Shown: positions 1-6,489, counted from the stretch's first letter. The stretch: 8,842 nt of DNA from Acidobacteriota bacterium (GCA_021786455.1 JAJYNF010000041.1:1-8842), one strand, 5' to 3'. Translations and numbers: made by a program. The notes: generated by a model from the letters alone, not told the origin.

Positions 1-465
1 TCCAAGACTTATGAGCCGGGGGAGCTAGATTATCATGACGCGGGTTTCCAGCAGTCGGGCTCTCTCCAACTTAAGGCTGTGGCGGAGCGGGCGGGGGGCG
101 ACATCCGTATTCATGGGACGATCTCGGCCAAGGTCCGGGCGTCGTGCGACCGATGCCTGGAACTCATCGAACTCGACGTCGAGCCGGACTTCGACCTTTT
201 TTATCGCCCGATTTGCGCCATTCCGAAGGAACCCGAGATCGCGGTTCCAGAAGACGAGTTGGAGTTGGGATTCTATGCTGGCGAAGGTGTGGCGCTCGCC
301 GACGTGGTGACGGAGCAGATGATCCTGTCGGTGCCGTCCAAGATTGTATGTCGGGCCAGTTGCCGTGGGCTCTGTCCGGTTTGCGGAGCGAACCGCAACC
401 TGCTAAATTGTGGATGCCAGCTGCCCACTGGCGATTCGCCTTTTGCGTCGCTGAAGTTGGGTTAA
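1..465 (+). CDS. yceD: DUF177/YceD family protein, 5' end outside the window
   Basis: The reading frame is open from base 1 to the TAA at 463-465, so the gene begins upstream and 154 C-terminal residues are visible. The family (DUF177, YceD) is known for its place next to rpmF and for a link to 23S rRNA accumulation; its biochemical activity is not firmly settled. The visible part has the family layout: an early CDRC pair (window residues 49 and 52), an acidic middle, and a cysteine-rich tail with CRGLCPVCG and CGC (cysteines at about 117, 121, 125, 128, 137 and 139). This tail resembles a metal-binding knuckle. The GTG at 79 is an internal codon, not the start, because the residues upstream of it (around YEPGELDY) also fit the family. 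It probably shares a transcript with rpmF, whose start lies 133 bp downstream. Confidence 0.9.
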   Translation, partial: SKTYEPGELDYHDAGFQQSGSLQLKAVAERAGGDIRIHGTISAKVRASCDRCLELIELDVEPDFDLFYRPICAIPKEPEIAVPEDELELGFYAGEGVALADVVTEQMILSVPSKIVCRASCRGLCPVCGANRNLLNCGCQLPTGDSPFASLKLG

Positions 466-490
466 GCGACCAATTTGAAGCTCTTAGCTC

Positions 491-523
491 CCGTGGGGGA
501 ATCCCACGGCCCCGGAATTCCGG
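491..523. repeat. two adjacent inverted repeats between the DUF177 gene and rpmF
   Basis: CCGTGGG at 491-497 pairs with CCCACGG at 503-509 across a 5-nt loop. Two bases later comes the 12-bp perfect palindrome CCGGAATTCCGG at 512-523. Neither is followed by a T-run on the + strand, so they do not look like intrinsic terminators. They could be RNA hairpins in the leader upstream of L32, affecting stability, processing or feedback control. They could also be chance in GC-rich DNA. Confidence 0.5.
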
Positions 524-598
524 AAAGTAGGTCTATCATTGGGAGGAGTAAGCAGCAGCCCCCAAGCATCGCAGGCGGGGGCGGGTGCAAGAATTGCT

Positions 599-784
599 AT
601 GCCAAACCCCAAACGACGGCATTCCAAAGCACGGCGAAATCGCCGCCGCGCGCATGACCATCTGACCCGGCGCTCGCTTTCCGAATGCCCGAATTGCCAT
701 GAAGCCAAGCTTCCACATCAAGTCTGCCCCCATTGCGGATACTATCGGCAGCGGGAAGCCATTCTGGTCGAAGAAGCTGAGTAG
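599..784 (+). CDS. rpmF: 50S ribosomal protein L32, zinc-binding form
   Basis: This 61-residue basic protein is a structural component of the large ribosomal subunit. The N-terminus (MPNPKRRHSKARRNRRRAHD) is the typical L32 arginine/lysine-rich extension. A zinc ribbon follows with cysteines at 30, 33, 43 and 46 (CPNC, then CPHC), so this is the cysteine-containing version rather than the cysteine-free paralogue some bacteria carry for zinc shortage. The frame is open upstream to 539, but ATG 599 gives the family N-terminus and usual length. The Shine-Dalgarno before it is weak; a good GGGAGGAG at 541-548 is about 50 nt too far upstream. The gene ends in TAG at 782-784. That stop is the only one separating its frame from plsX, which lies in the same frame. 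The order DUF177-rpmF-plsX-fab is widely conserved. Confidence 0.95.
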   Translation: MPNPKRRHSKARRNRRRAHDHLTRRSLSECPNCHEAKLPHQVCPHCGYYRQREAILVEEAE

Positions 785-807
785 ATTTTGCTAATGGCGA
801 GCCCCGG

Positions 808-841
808 AAAAGGAGATTTTGCCCTCCCCCGAGCGGGCACC
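808..841 (+). promoter_or_regulatory. possible plsX ribosome binding site set off by a small hairpin
   Basis: AAAAGGAGA at 808-816 is the strongest Shine-Dalgarno-like sequence before plsX but lies 25 nt from ATG 842, and no in-frame start codon sits at normal distance. Between them GCCC (821-824) can pair with GGGC (835-838). If this short stem folds, the effective spacing falls to about 8 nt. The stem has only 4 bp, so this is a tentative reading. Confidence 0.3.
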
Positions 842-1858
842 ATGCAAACCATTGCCGTGGATGCGATGGGCACCGATGTGGCACCGGCCTCGGAGATCGA
901 GGGAGCCATGCAGGCGGCGAAGGCGCTTGTGGCCCGCGTCCTGCTCGTAGGACCGGAGGAGCAGCTGCGAGAGGAATTGGCGCGCCGCAGGGCCGAGCGT
1001 TTGGCCATCGAGGTGGTTCACGCCTCCGAAGCAGTCACTATGGAAGATCAGGGGGCCCGGTCCTTTCGGCGAAAGCGCAATTCTTCGATTCGGGTGGCCG
1101 CGCAGTTGGTGAGCGAAGGCCGCGCGCAAGGCATGATCAGCGCGGGGAACACGGGCGCCGTCATGACCACGGCCAAGCTGGTCCTAGGCCCGCTCGAAGG
1201 GGTGGACCGCCCGGCGCTGGCGGCGGTGTTCCCAACGTCGCAAGGGAAGGCCGCCGTATTGGTGGATGTGGGCGCCAACATTGATTCCAAACCCCTTCAC
1301 CTTGAGCAGTTCGCGGTGATGGGCGAGGTTTATTATCGTGTGATCTTTGGGGTCGAGCGGCCGCGCGTCGGACTGCTTTCCAACGGCGAGGAGGAGCACA
1401 AAGGCAATGAAGTAACCCGCGAAGCATTCAAGCGCCTCAAGCAGCTCCCGCTTAATTTTATTGGCAACGTCGAGGGCCGCGACCTCTATAATGGCCGCGT
1501 GGACGTGATCGTGACCGATGGCTTCACGGGCAATGTGGCATTGAAGGTGAGTGAGGGCGTGGTGGAAGTCATTTCCGGCCTGCTGAAACAGGCGCTTTCC
1601 AGCACCCTCCCCTCCAAGGTGGGTTACGTTTTGTCCCGTAGTGCCTTTCAGAATTTCAAAAAACGCTTGGATTATTCGGAGTACGGTGGAGCACCGCTGC
1701 TCGGCGTGAAAGGTGTTTGCATCATCTGCCACGGCGGCTCGAATGCCAATGCTATCAAAAACGCCATTCGCGTGGCGGCGGAATTTTCCGAAGGGCGCGT
1801 CAACGAAAAGATCGAGCGCGAGCTCGCCGGAGCCACCGCCGGACTGGGCAAATCCTGA
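842..1858 (+). CDS. plsX: phosphate acyltransferase PlsX
   Basis: PlsX converts acyl-ACP and phosphate to acyl-phosphate, the donor for PlsY in phospholipid synthesis, and acts peripherally at the membrane. From ATG 842 the product is 338 residues, a usual length. Family motifs are in order: AVDAMGTD at the N-terminus (the family usually has DAMGGD), an RRKRNSS segment, ISAGNTGA at 99-106, IGNVEGRDL, TDGFTGN at 225-231, and a C-terminal HGGSNANAIKNAI stretch. The start is uncertain. ATG 842 gives the expected N-terminus but has no close Shine-Dalgarno; the best one (AAAAGGAGA, 808-816) is 25 nt away. In-frame upstream starts are TTG 788 and ATG 794, which would add 18 or 16 residues unlike the family. 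The gene is followed after 18 bp by fabH. Confidence 0.95.
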   Translation: MQTIAVDAMGTDVAPASEIEGAMQAAKALVARVLLVGPEEQLREELARRRAERLAIEVVHASEAVTMEDQGARSFRRKRNSSIRVAAQLVSEGRAQGMISAGNTGAVMTTAKLVLGPLEGVDRPALAAVFPTSQGKAAVLVDVGANIDSKPLHLEQFAVMGEVYYRVIFGVERPRVGLLSNGEEEHKGNEVTREAFKRLKQLPLNFIGNVEGRDLYNGRVDVIVTDGFTGNVALKVSEGVVEVISGLLKQALSSTLPSKVGYVLSRSAFQNFKKRLDYSEYGGAPLLGVKGVCIICHGGSNANAIKNAIRVAAEFSEGRVNEKIERELAGATAGLGKS

Positions 1859-1876
1859 GTCGTCTCAAGGGTGAAT

Positions 1877-2857
1877 ATGGTTACTGCCGGCATTCTGGGC
1901 ACAGGCACCGCTTTACCTGAAAAGGTGATCACCAATCACGATCTGGAGAAGATCGTGGATACGACGGACGAGTGGATCGTCTCCCGAACGGGCATCAGAG
2001 AGCGCCGCCAGGCCGAGCCGGACCAGACAACTTCGTCACTCTCCGTCGAGGCTTCGCGCAAAGCCCTGGAGATGGCAGGACTGGCGCCGGACGACCTGGA
2101 CTTGATTATCTGCTCGACCATCTCGCCGGATATGCCTCTGCCCTCCACCGCCGCCTATATTCAGCGCCAAGTCGGAGCGCGCGATTGTTGCGCCTTCGAT
2201 CTAGCGGCAGCTTGTTCAGGGTTTCTGTTTGGCGCGACCGTCGCCGAGCAATTCATCAAGACTCGGAAGGCTCGTCATGTGCTCGTTATTGGAGCTGAAC
2301 TCCTTTCCCGATATGTGGACTACCAAGACCGGTCCACTTGTGTAATTTTTGGCGATGGTGTCGCCGCCGCGGTGCTCGGCCCGGTAGAGCCGCCTTCCGG
2401 GATGCTGGCGGCAGAGATGCACACCAACGGTGGGTTCGCTGACCACCTCTACATTCCGGCGGGCGGGGTACTGAAGCCGGCCAGTTGTGAGACCGTCCAC
2501 GCCCGCGAGCATTACATCAAGATGCGCGGCAACGAACTGTTCAAAGTGGCCGTGCGGAGCATGGAGGACGTTTCCCGGCGGGTTCTCGAGCAAGCTGGAA
2601 TCTCCGCGCGTGAGATTGACCTCTTTATTCCTCATCAGGCCAATCAGCGAATTACTGACGCCGTCCGCGAGCGATTGGGGGTATGTTCGGAAAAGGTTTA
2701 TACGAACATCAGCCGTCTGGGCAATACCTCCTCGGCTTCGATTCCGATTTGCCTCGACGAGTGCGTGCGTAGCGGGCGCATCCAGAAAGGGAATCTAGTT
2801 TTAATGGCGGCCTTCGGCGCCGGAGTAACCTGGGGCGCGGTCCTGCTGCGTTGGTAA
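1877..2857 (+). CDS. fabH: 3-oxoacyl-ACP synthase III (FabH)
   Basis: FabH condenses an acyl-CoA starter with malonyl-ACP and so begins type II fatty-acid synthesis in the cytosol. The 326-residue product has the thiolase fold motifs. The N-terminal GTGTALPEKVITN is followed by a DEWIVSRTGIRERR block. The catalytic triad is complete: Cys113 in AAACSGF, His253 in PHQANQRI and Asn283 in GNTSSAS. The C-terminal FGAGVTWGAVLLRW is the usual FabH end. Two starts are close together, GTG 1871 and ATG 1877. ATG 1877 is preferred because AAGG at 1867-1870 then sits 6 nt upstream, whereas it directly abuts the GTG. The gene lies 18 bp after plsX, so the two are almost surely co-transcribed. Starter specificity (acetyl or branched) cannot be told from sequence alone. 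Confidence 0.95.
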   Translation: MVTAGILGTGTALPEKVITNHDLEKIVDTTDEWIVSRTGIRERRQAEPDQTTSSLSVEASRKALEMAGLAPDDLDLIICSTISPDMPLPSTAAYIQRQVGARDCCAFDLAAACSGFLFGATVAEQFIKTRKARHVLVIGAELLSRYVDYQDRSTCVIFGDGVAAAVLGPVEPPSGMLAAEMHTNGGFADHLYIPAGGVLKPASCETVHAREHYIKMRGNELFKVAVRSMEDVSRRVLEQAGISAREIDLFIPHQANQRITDAVRERLGVCSEKVYTNISRLGNTSSASIPICLDECVRSGRIQKGNLVLMAAFGAGVTWGAVLLRW

Positions 2858-2887
2858 TCCGCGGAATAGAAGGAGCAAGAACGTCCC

Positions 2888-2912
2888 TCGTCCCGGAGAC
2901 GATTTAGTTTTA
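2888..2912 (+). terminator. weak terminator- or attenuator-like hairpin between fabH and fabD
   Basis: TCGTC (2888-2892) pairs with GACGA (2898-2902) over a CCGGA loop, and TTTAGTTTTT follows at 2903-2912 (read with its last base from the TTTTAAC run). A 5-bp stem is weak for a terminator. If active, it would partly reduce transcription into fabD. The 114-bp gap around it holds no gene. Confidence 0.25.
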
Positions 2913-2971
2913 ACGCACTGCTCGCGCAGGCGCCGAAGAGCATCATCGCCTCGAGAGAGTGGAATCACAAC

Positions 2972-3910
2972 GTGCCCGGACTGGCATTTCTTTTTCCTGG
3001 TCAAGGCTCGCAATATCCCGGCATGGGGCGCGAACTGGCCGAGCGATTTCCAACGGCGCGTCAGGCCTTTCAAGAAGTGGACCGCGCGCTGGGCTTCTCG
3101 CTCTCGCGTTTATGCTTCGACGGCCCCGCTGAAGAGTTGCAGCAAACGGCCAACACGCAGCCGGCCATTCTGGCCGCTTCGGTGGCGGCGGCGGAGGTCC
3201 TCCGAAGCCAGGGGATAAAACCCGACATCGTTGCCGGGCACAGCTTGGGCGAGTATTCTGCTTTAGTTGTGGCCGGTTCACTCAGCTTGTTCGACGCGGC
3301 GCGATTGGTGCACAAACGCGGTGAATACATGCAGGAGGCGGTGCCTGTCGGCGTGGGCGCCATGGCTGCCGTGCTGGGACTAAACCTCGAAACGGTCAAC
3401 CAGATTTGCCGGGAAGCCGCGCAGGGTGAAACCGTGTCAGCAGCCAACTTAAATGCACCGGCGCAGATTGTCATCGCGGGCCACAAAACCGCCGTCGAGC
3501 GCGCCGTCGAATTAGCCAAATCACGGGGCGCCAAGCGGGTGACGTTGCTTAACGTCAGTGCGCCCTTCCATTGCGCTCTCATGCGGCCGGCGGCGGAGCG
3601 CCTGGGGACCGATTTAGACGCTGTGGAGATTGCCGACGCTTGGGTTCCGCTGGTGAACAATGTGGACGCGGCGGTGGTTTCTGCCGCCGACGCCGTGCGG
3701 GACGGCTTGAAGCGCCAAGTCACCGCTCCGGTTCGCTGGACCGATTGTGTAGCCAGGTTGCTCGGCCAGGGCGCGGAGACATTCATCGAGGTGGGACCGG
3801 GCAAAGTGCTCTCGGGCTTGCTTCGACAAATCCATCGAGACGCGCGCGTAACCCACGTTGAGGACCTGGCCTCGCTCAAGGAAACGCTCGCCGTTCTGGG
3901 AGGTCATTGA
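2972..3910 (+). CDS. fabD: malonyl-CoA:ACP transacylase (FabD)
   Basis: FabD moves the malonyl group from malonyl-CoA to the phosphopantetheine arm of ACP, supplying the extender unit. The 312-residue product matches the usual length (about 310). It shows FPGQGSQYPGMG at the N-terminus, the nucleophile elbow GHSLGEYSALV with Ser91, the substrate arginine Arg116 in VHKRGEYM, the catalytic His200 in SAPFHCALM, and the late VTAPVRW segment. The start is GTG 2972. It gives the normal N-terminus, and a purine-rich GAGAGAGTGGA stretch lies a little upstream. The preceding gap after fabH is 114 bp, longer than elsewhere in the first half of the operon. fabG follows after 87 bp in which nothing recognisable is seen. 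Confidence 0.96.
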   Translation: MPGLAFLFPGQGSQYPGMGRELAERFPTARQAFQEVDRALGFSLSRLCFDGPAEELQQTANTQPAILAASVAAAEVLRSQGIKPDIVAGHSLGEYSALVVAGSLSLFDAARLVHKRGEYMQEAVPVGVGAMAAVLGLNLETVNQICREAAQGETVSAANLNAPAQIVIAGHKTAVERAVELAKSRGAKRVTLLNVSAPFHCALMRPAAERLGTDLDAVEIADAWVPLVNNVDAAVVSAADAVRDGLKRQVTAPVRWTDCVARLLGQGAETFIEVGPGKVLSGLLRQIHRDARVTHVEDLASLKETLAVLGGH

Positions 3911-3997
3911 GAGATCGGTCCTTCGTTCGGCCGAGTTCAGTTTCAAGCGAGTCCAAAGCGGCGCGCAAGTTGTGAAAGTCGGCAGGTTGGATGTTTT

Positions 3998-4741
3998 ATG
4001 GGTTTTGAAGGACGGGTGGCGTTGATTACCGGAGCTTCACAAGGCATTGGGCGGGCTTGTGCGCTGGCTTTGGCCGAGGCGGGCGCCGATGTGGCGCTAG
4101 CCAGCCGAAACCTCAGTAAGCTGGAAACTGTCGCCAAAGAAATCGAGCCGCTGGCGCGCCGCGCCCTAGTCGTGGAGATGGATGTGGCCAACCCGGCGTC
4201 CGTCAAGGCTGCGGTCAAGAAAGTGCTCGATGCCTGGGCGAAAATTGATGTCTTAGTGAACAATGCCGGCGTCACCCGCGACAACCTCGTGCTCCGCATG
4301 AAGCCAGAGGAATGGCAGACGGTATTGCGAACCAACCTCGAGGGGGCCTACCATTGTATTCAGGGGGTTTTGCCGGGGATGGTGCGGCAACGTTACGGTC
4401 GAATCATCAACATCTCCTCGGTGGTAGCTCAGCTCGGCAATCCCGGCCAAGCGAACTATATTGCCTCGAAGGCGGGCTTGATTGGATTGACCAAAGCGGT
4501 GGCGGCAGAAGTGGCGCGGCGGAATATTACCGTAAACGCCGTTGCCCCAGGCTTCATCGACACGGCCATGACGCGAAACCTTCCCGCTGAAGTTCAGCAG
4601 AGAATTCAGAGCCTCGTGCCCGCCGGCCGCACGGGAACCGACCGCGAGGTAGCCTACGGCGTGCGCTTCTTAGCTTCAGAGGAGGCAAGTTACATTACGG
4701 GCCATGTGTTGAATATCAACGGCGGGATGTACATGGCCTAA
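3998..4741 (+). CDS. fabG: 3-oxoacyl-ACP reductase (FabG)
   Basis: FabG is an NADPH-dependent short-chain dehydrogenase/reductase that reduces 3-ketoacyl-ACP to 3-hydroxyacyl-ACP, the first reduction of each elongation cycle. The 247-residue product has the Rossmann nucleotide motif TGASQGIG (11-18) and NNAG at 88-91. The catalytic Ser141 and the YIASK signature with Tyr154 and Lys158 are present, and the C-terminus is the FabG-typical NGGMYMA. Ser-Tyr spacing (13) is the same as in E. coli FabG. ATG 3998 is chosen over the out-of-frame ATG at 3991; AGGTTGG at 3984-3990 serves as a modest ribosome binding site. Its place between fabD and acpP makes FabG rather than another SDR very likely. 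Confidence 0.96.
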   Translation: MGFEGRVALITGASQGIGRACALALAEAGADVALASRNLSKLETVAKEIEPLARRALVVEMDVANPASVKAAVKKVLDAWAKIDVLVNNAGVTRDNLVLRMKPEEWQTVLRTNLEGAYHCIQGVLPGMVRQRYGRIINISSVVAQLGNPGQANYIASKAGLIGLTKAVAAEVARRNITVNAVAPGFIDTAMTRNLPAEVQQRIQSLVPAGRTGTDREVAYGVRFLASEEASYITGHVLNINGGMYMA

Positions 4742-4899
4742 AGCACGGCCGCGCGAAAGCCGATGCTCATACAGATTCCTCCGGACAAAGACGGGGGGAC
4801 GGTCGTGGCGCACAACCCGGCTATGTGGCGCAGCGCGGACTAGGGTGTAACATGTCGTGTTGAAATTGCGGCAGAGAAAGAAAAAGGGTATGTCCGGGA

Positions 4900-4915
4900 C
4901 GCGGTCTTGACCGCG
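4900..4915. promoter_or_regulatory. 16-bp inverted repeat overlapping the acpP -35 box
   Basis: CGCGGTC (4900-4906) and GACCGCG (4909-4915) form a perfect inverted repeat around TT. The right arm overlaps the TTGACC -35 hexamer of the predicted acpP promoter. That is a position where a dimeric repressor could block RNA polymerase. It does not resemble the known FapR or FabR operators. It lies upstream of the predicted transcription start, so a role in DNA is more likely than in acpP mRNA, though readthrough RNA from fabG could fold it. Confidence 0.45.
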
Positions 4916-4936
4916 AGCCGATCGCAACGTTAAAAT
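4907..4936 (+). promoter_or_regulatory. predicted sigma70-type promoter for acpP
   Basis: A -35 TTGACC (4907-4912, 5 of 6 to consensus) and a -10 TAAAAT (4931-4936, 5 of 6) are separated by 18 bp. Transcription would start near 4943, giving a leader of about 27 nt that holds the strong GGAGGAG ribosome binding site. It lies in the longest gap of the operon (4742-4969), which otherwise shows nothing coding. A separate promoter suits acpP, whose product is usually needed in much greater amounts than the enzymes. Confidence 0.6.
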
Positions 4937-4955
4937 GACCCACCCGCGCAATTCT

Positions 4956-4962
4956 GGAGGAG
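4956..4962 (+). promoter_or_regulatory. strong acpP ribosome binding site
   Basis: GGAGGAG lies 7 nt before ATG 4970. It is the best Shine-Dalgarno match in the window and fixes the acpP start. It indicates that this locus has been selected for high translation despite the internal stop. Confidence 0.85.
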
Positions 4963-4969
4963 AAAGCTG

Positions 4970-5218
4970 ATGGCATCCACCGAAGAGAAGGTCAAGCAGA
5001 TTATCATCGAGCAGCTCGGGGTTGATGAAGCCGAAGTAACCCCCACCGCGCATTTTGTGGACGACTTAGGCGCCGACTAGCTGGATACCGTGGAGCTGGT
5101 GATGGCGTTCGAAGAGGCCTTCGACGTCGAGATTCCGGACGAGGATGCGGAGAAGATTCACACCGTCAAGGATGCGATTGACTATATCCAAGCCCACAGC
5201 AAGTCCGCCAAAAATTGA
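4970..5218 (+). pseudogene. acpP: acyl carrier protein gene interrupted by TAG at the phosphopantetheine serine
   Basis: ACP carries growing acyl chains on a 4'-phosphopantetheine arm attached to one serine. The frame from ATG 4970 to TGA 5216-5218 has 82 codons and reads as ordinary AcpP. Helix I is present (STEEKVKQIIIEQLGV). The motif region follows as DDLGAD, then stop, then LDTVELVMAFEEAFDVEIPD. The C-terminal part is HTVKDAIDYI. Codon 37 (5078-5080) is TAG, equivalent to Ser36 of mature E. coli AcpP. There is no other lesion. The predicted product is a 36-residue fragment that cannot be modified. TCG to TAG by one C-to-A change is the simplest origin. The gene may be intact with a sequencing error, newly broken with a second copy elsewhere, or read through by a suppressor tRNA. 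fabF follows after 29 bp. Confidence 0.9.
5078..5080 (+). other. in-frame amber codon replacing the ACP prosthetic-group serine
   Basis: TAG stands where every functional ACP has the serine of D-S-L. The codons on both sides (GGC GCC GAC and CTG GAT ACC) encode the conserved GAD and LDT residues in the same frame. A substitution is therefore simpler than an indel: changing GAC AGC CTG into this sequence would need two compensating indels. Confidence 0.9.
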
Positions 5219-5232
5219 CGGTCGTCCCTCTC

Positions 5233-5240
5233 AAGGAGAT
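5233..5240 (+). promoter_or_regulatory. fabF ribosome binding site deciding a TTG start
   Basis: AAGGAGAT lies 7 nt upstream of TTG 5248. This favours TTG 5248 over the upstream in-frame TTG 5215, which overlaps the end of acpP and has no such site. Confidence 0.8.
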
Positions 5241-5247
5241 AGGCAAC

Positions 5248-6489
5248 TTGGCGCGCAGAGTCGTGGTCACCGGAGTCGGCTTGGTCAGCGCCGTCGGCAT
5301 CGGGACGGAGGAGACGTGGAAAAATCTCCTTGCTGCCCAAAGCGGCGTCGCCCCCATTACCCATTTTGACACCACCGGCTTCTCCGTCACCATTGCCGCC
5401 GAAGTCAAGCGTTTTGACCCGCTTCAATTCGTCGAAAAAAAAGAGCTCAAGAAAATGGGCCTCTTCATCCAGTTCGCCCTGGCGGCGTCGGAATTTGCGA
5501 TTCAGCAGGCCCGACTCGAGATCAAGGCGGAAATTTCCGAACGGGTGGGCGTGTATATTGGCTCCGGCATCGGCGGATTCGACGTCATCGAGCGCGAACA
5601 CACGGCGCTCATGCACGGCGGCCCGCGGAAGATCTCGCCCTTCTTCATTCCCGCGTCCATCGTCAACCTGGCCTCGGGATTTGTTTCCATTCGTTGGAGC
5701 GCCAAGGGGCCGAATTCCGCCACCTGTACGGCTTGTTCCTCAAGCGCTCATGCCGTGGGAGATTCCTTCCGCCTCATTCAGCGGGGTGAGGCGGACGTGA
5801 TGATTTCCGGCGGAGCTGAAGCAGCCATTACTCCCATGGGGGTGGGGGGGTTCGCCGCCATGCGCGCCCTTTCCATGCGCAACGACGCGCCCGAAAAAGC
5901 CAGCCGCCCCTTTGACGCGGAACGCGATGGTTTTGTCGTCGGCGAAGGCTCGGGCATCCTGATTTTAGAGGAACTCAACTTCGCTCTCCAGCGCGGCGCA
6001 ACCATTTTAGCGGAGATTGTCGGCTACGGCATGTCGGGCGACGCCTTCCACATTACTCAACCGTCAGAGGACGCCGACGGCGCCGTGCGCGTCATGCGCA
6101 ACACGCTCGCCAGCGCGTCGGTCCTACCCGAACAGGTGGATTACATCAATGCTCACGGTACCTCGACGCCGTACAATGACCGGCTGGAAACGCTGGCCAT
6201 CAAGAAGGTTTTTGGGGAACACGCCAAAAAATTGGCGGTCAGTTCCACCAAATCCATGACCGGCCATTTGCTGGGCGGCGCCGGAGGACTCGAAGCGGGA
6301 ATCACCGTTCTCGCTCTGCGCGACCAGGTGCTCCCGCCTACGGTGAATTACGAGCATCCCGATCCCGACTGCGATCTCGATTACGTCCCAAACCAGGCGC
6401 GCCCAGCTCACGTCGAGTATGCCCTGTCAAATTCGTTCGGCTTTGGCGGCACCAACGCAGCATTGCTTTTCAAGCGATATACCGGTTAG
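5248..6489 (+). CDS. fabF: 3-oxoacyl-ACP synthase II (FabF)
   Basis: FabF condenses malonyl-ACP with a growing acyl-ACP and drives chain elongation. The start is TTG 5248, giving the N-terminus ARRVVVTGVGLVSAVG and 413 residues, equal in length to E. coli FabF. With this start the catalytic residues fall on the same numbers as in E. coli: Cys163 (TACSSSAHA), His303 (NAHGTSTPYND), Lys335 and His340 (STKSMTGHLLGGAGG). The C-terminal NSFGFGGTNAAL is also present. An upstream TTG at 5215 would add 11 unlikely residues. The gene ends in TAG; reading through it would add only 13 codons before a TGA. It lies 29 bp after acpP and is presumably co-transcribed from the acpP promoter. The enzyme looks fully functional, which contrasts with the broken carrier gene beside it. 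Confidence 0.97.
   Translation: MARRVVVTGVGLVSAVGIGTEETWKNLLAAQSGVAPITHFDTTGFSVTIAAEVKRFDPLQFVEKKELKKMGLFIQFALAASEFAIQQARLEIKAEISERVGVYIGSGIGGFDVIEREHTALMHGGPRKISPFFIPASIVNLASGFVSIRWSAKGPNSATCTACSSSAHAVGDSFRLIQRGEADVMISGGAEAAITPMGVGGFAAMRALSMRNDAPEKASRPFDAERDGFVVGEGSGILILEELNFALQRGATILAEIVGYGMSGDAFHITQPSEDADGAVRVMRNTLASASVLPEQVDYINAHGTSTPYNDRLETLAIKKVFGEHAKKLAVSSTKSMTGHLLGGAGGLEAGITVLALRDQVLPPTVNYEHPDPDCDLDYVPNQARPAHVEYALSNSFGFGGTNAALLFKRYTG

Noticed and set aside
1184..1732. Open frame on the - strand opposite plsX (182 codons)
   Set aside because: It lies wholly within plsX, has no recognisable motif, and is explained by codon bias of the sense gene.
3070..3879. Long open frame on the - strand opposite fabD (269 codons)
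   Set aside because: It is antisense to a clear fabD, has low-complexity serine/threonine/alanine composition, and is the usual product of GC-rich third positions.
4676..5053. Open frame on the - strand across the fabG-acpP gap
   Set aside because: It overlaps the conserved acpP start, the ribosome binding site and the end of fabG, and the peptide shows no domain.
5071..5085. Frameshift as the cause of the acpP stop
   Set aside because: The conserved residues on both sides are in the same frame, so one substitution explains it and an indel would need a second compensating indel.
5078..5218. Split or restarted ACP in which the part after TAG is made separately
   Set aside because: In-frame GTG/ATG codons near 5090-5103 have no convincing ribosome binding site, and a fragment without the serine could not carry acyl groups.
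5215..5247. TTG 5215 as the fabF start
   Set aside because: It adds 11 non-family residues and lacks a ribosome binding site. TTG 5248 has AAGGAGAT at 7 nt and puts the catalytic residues at the E. coli numbers.
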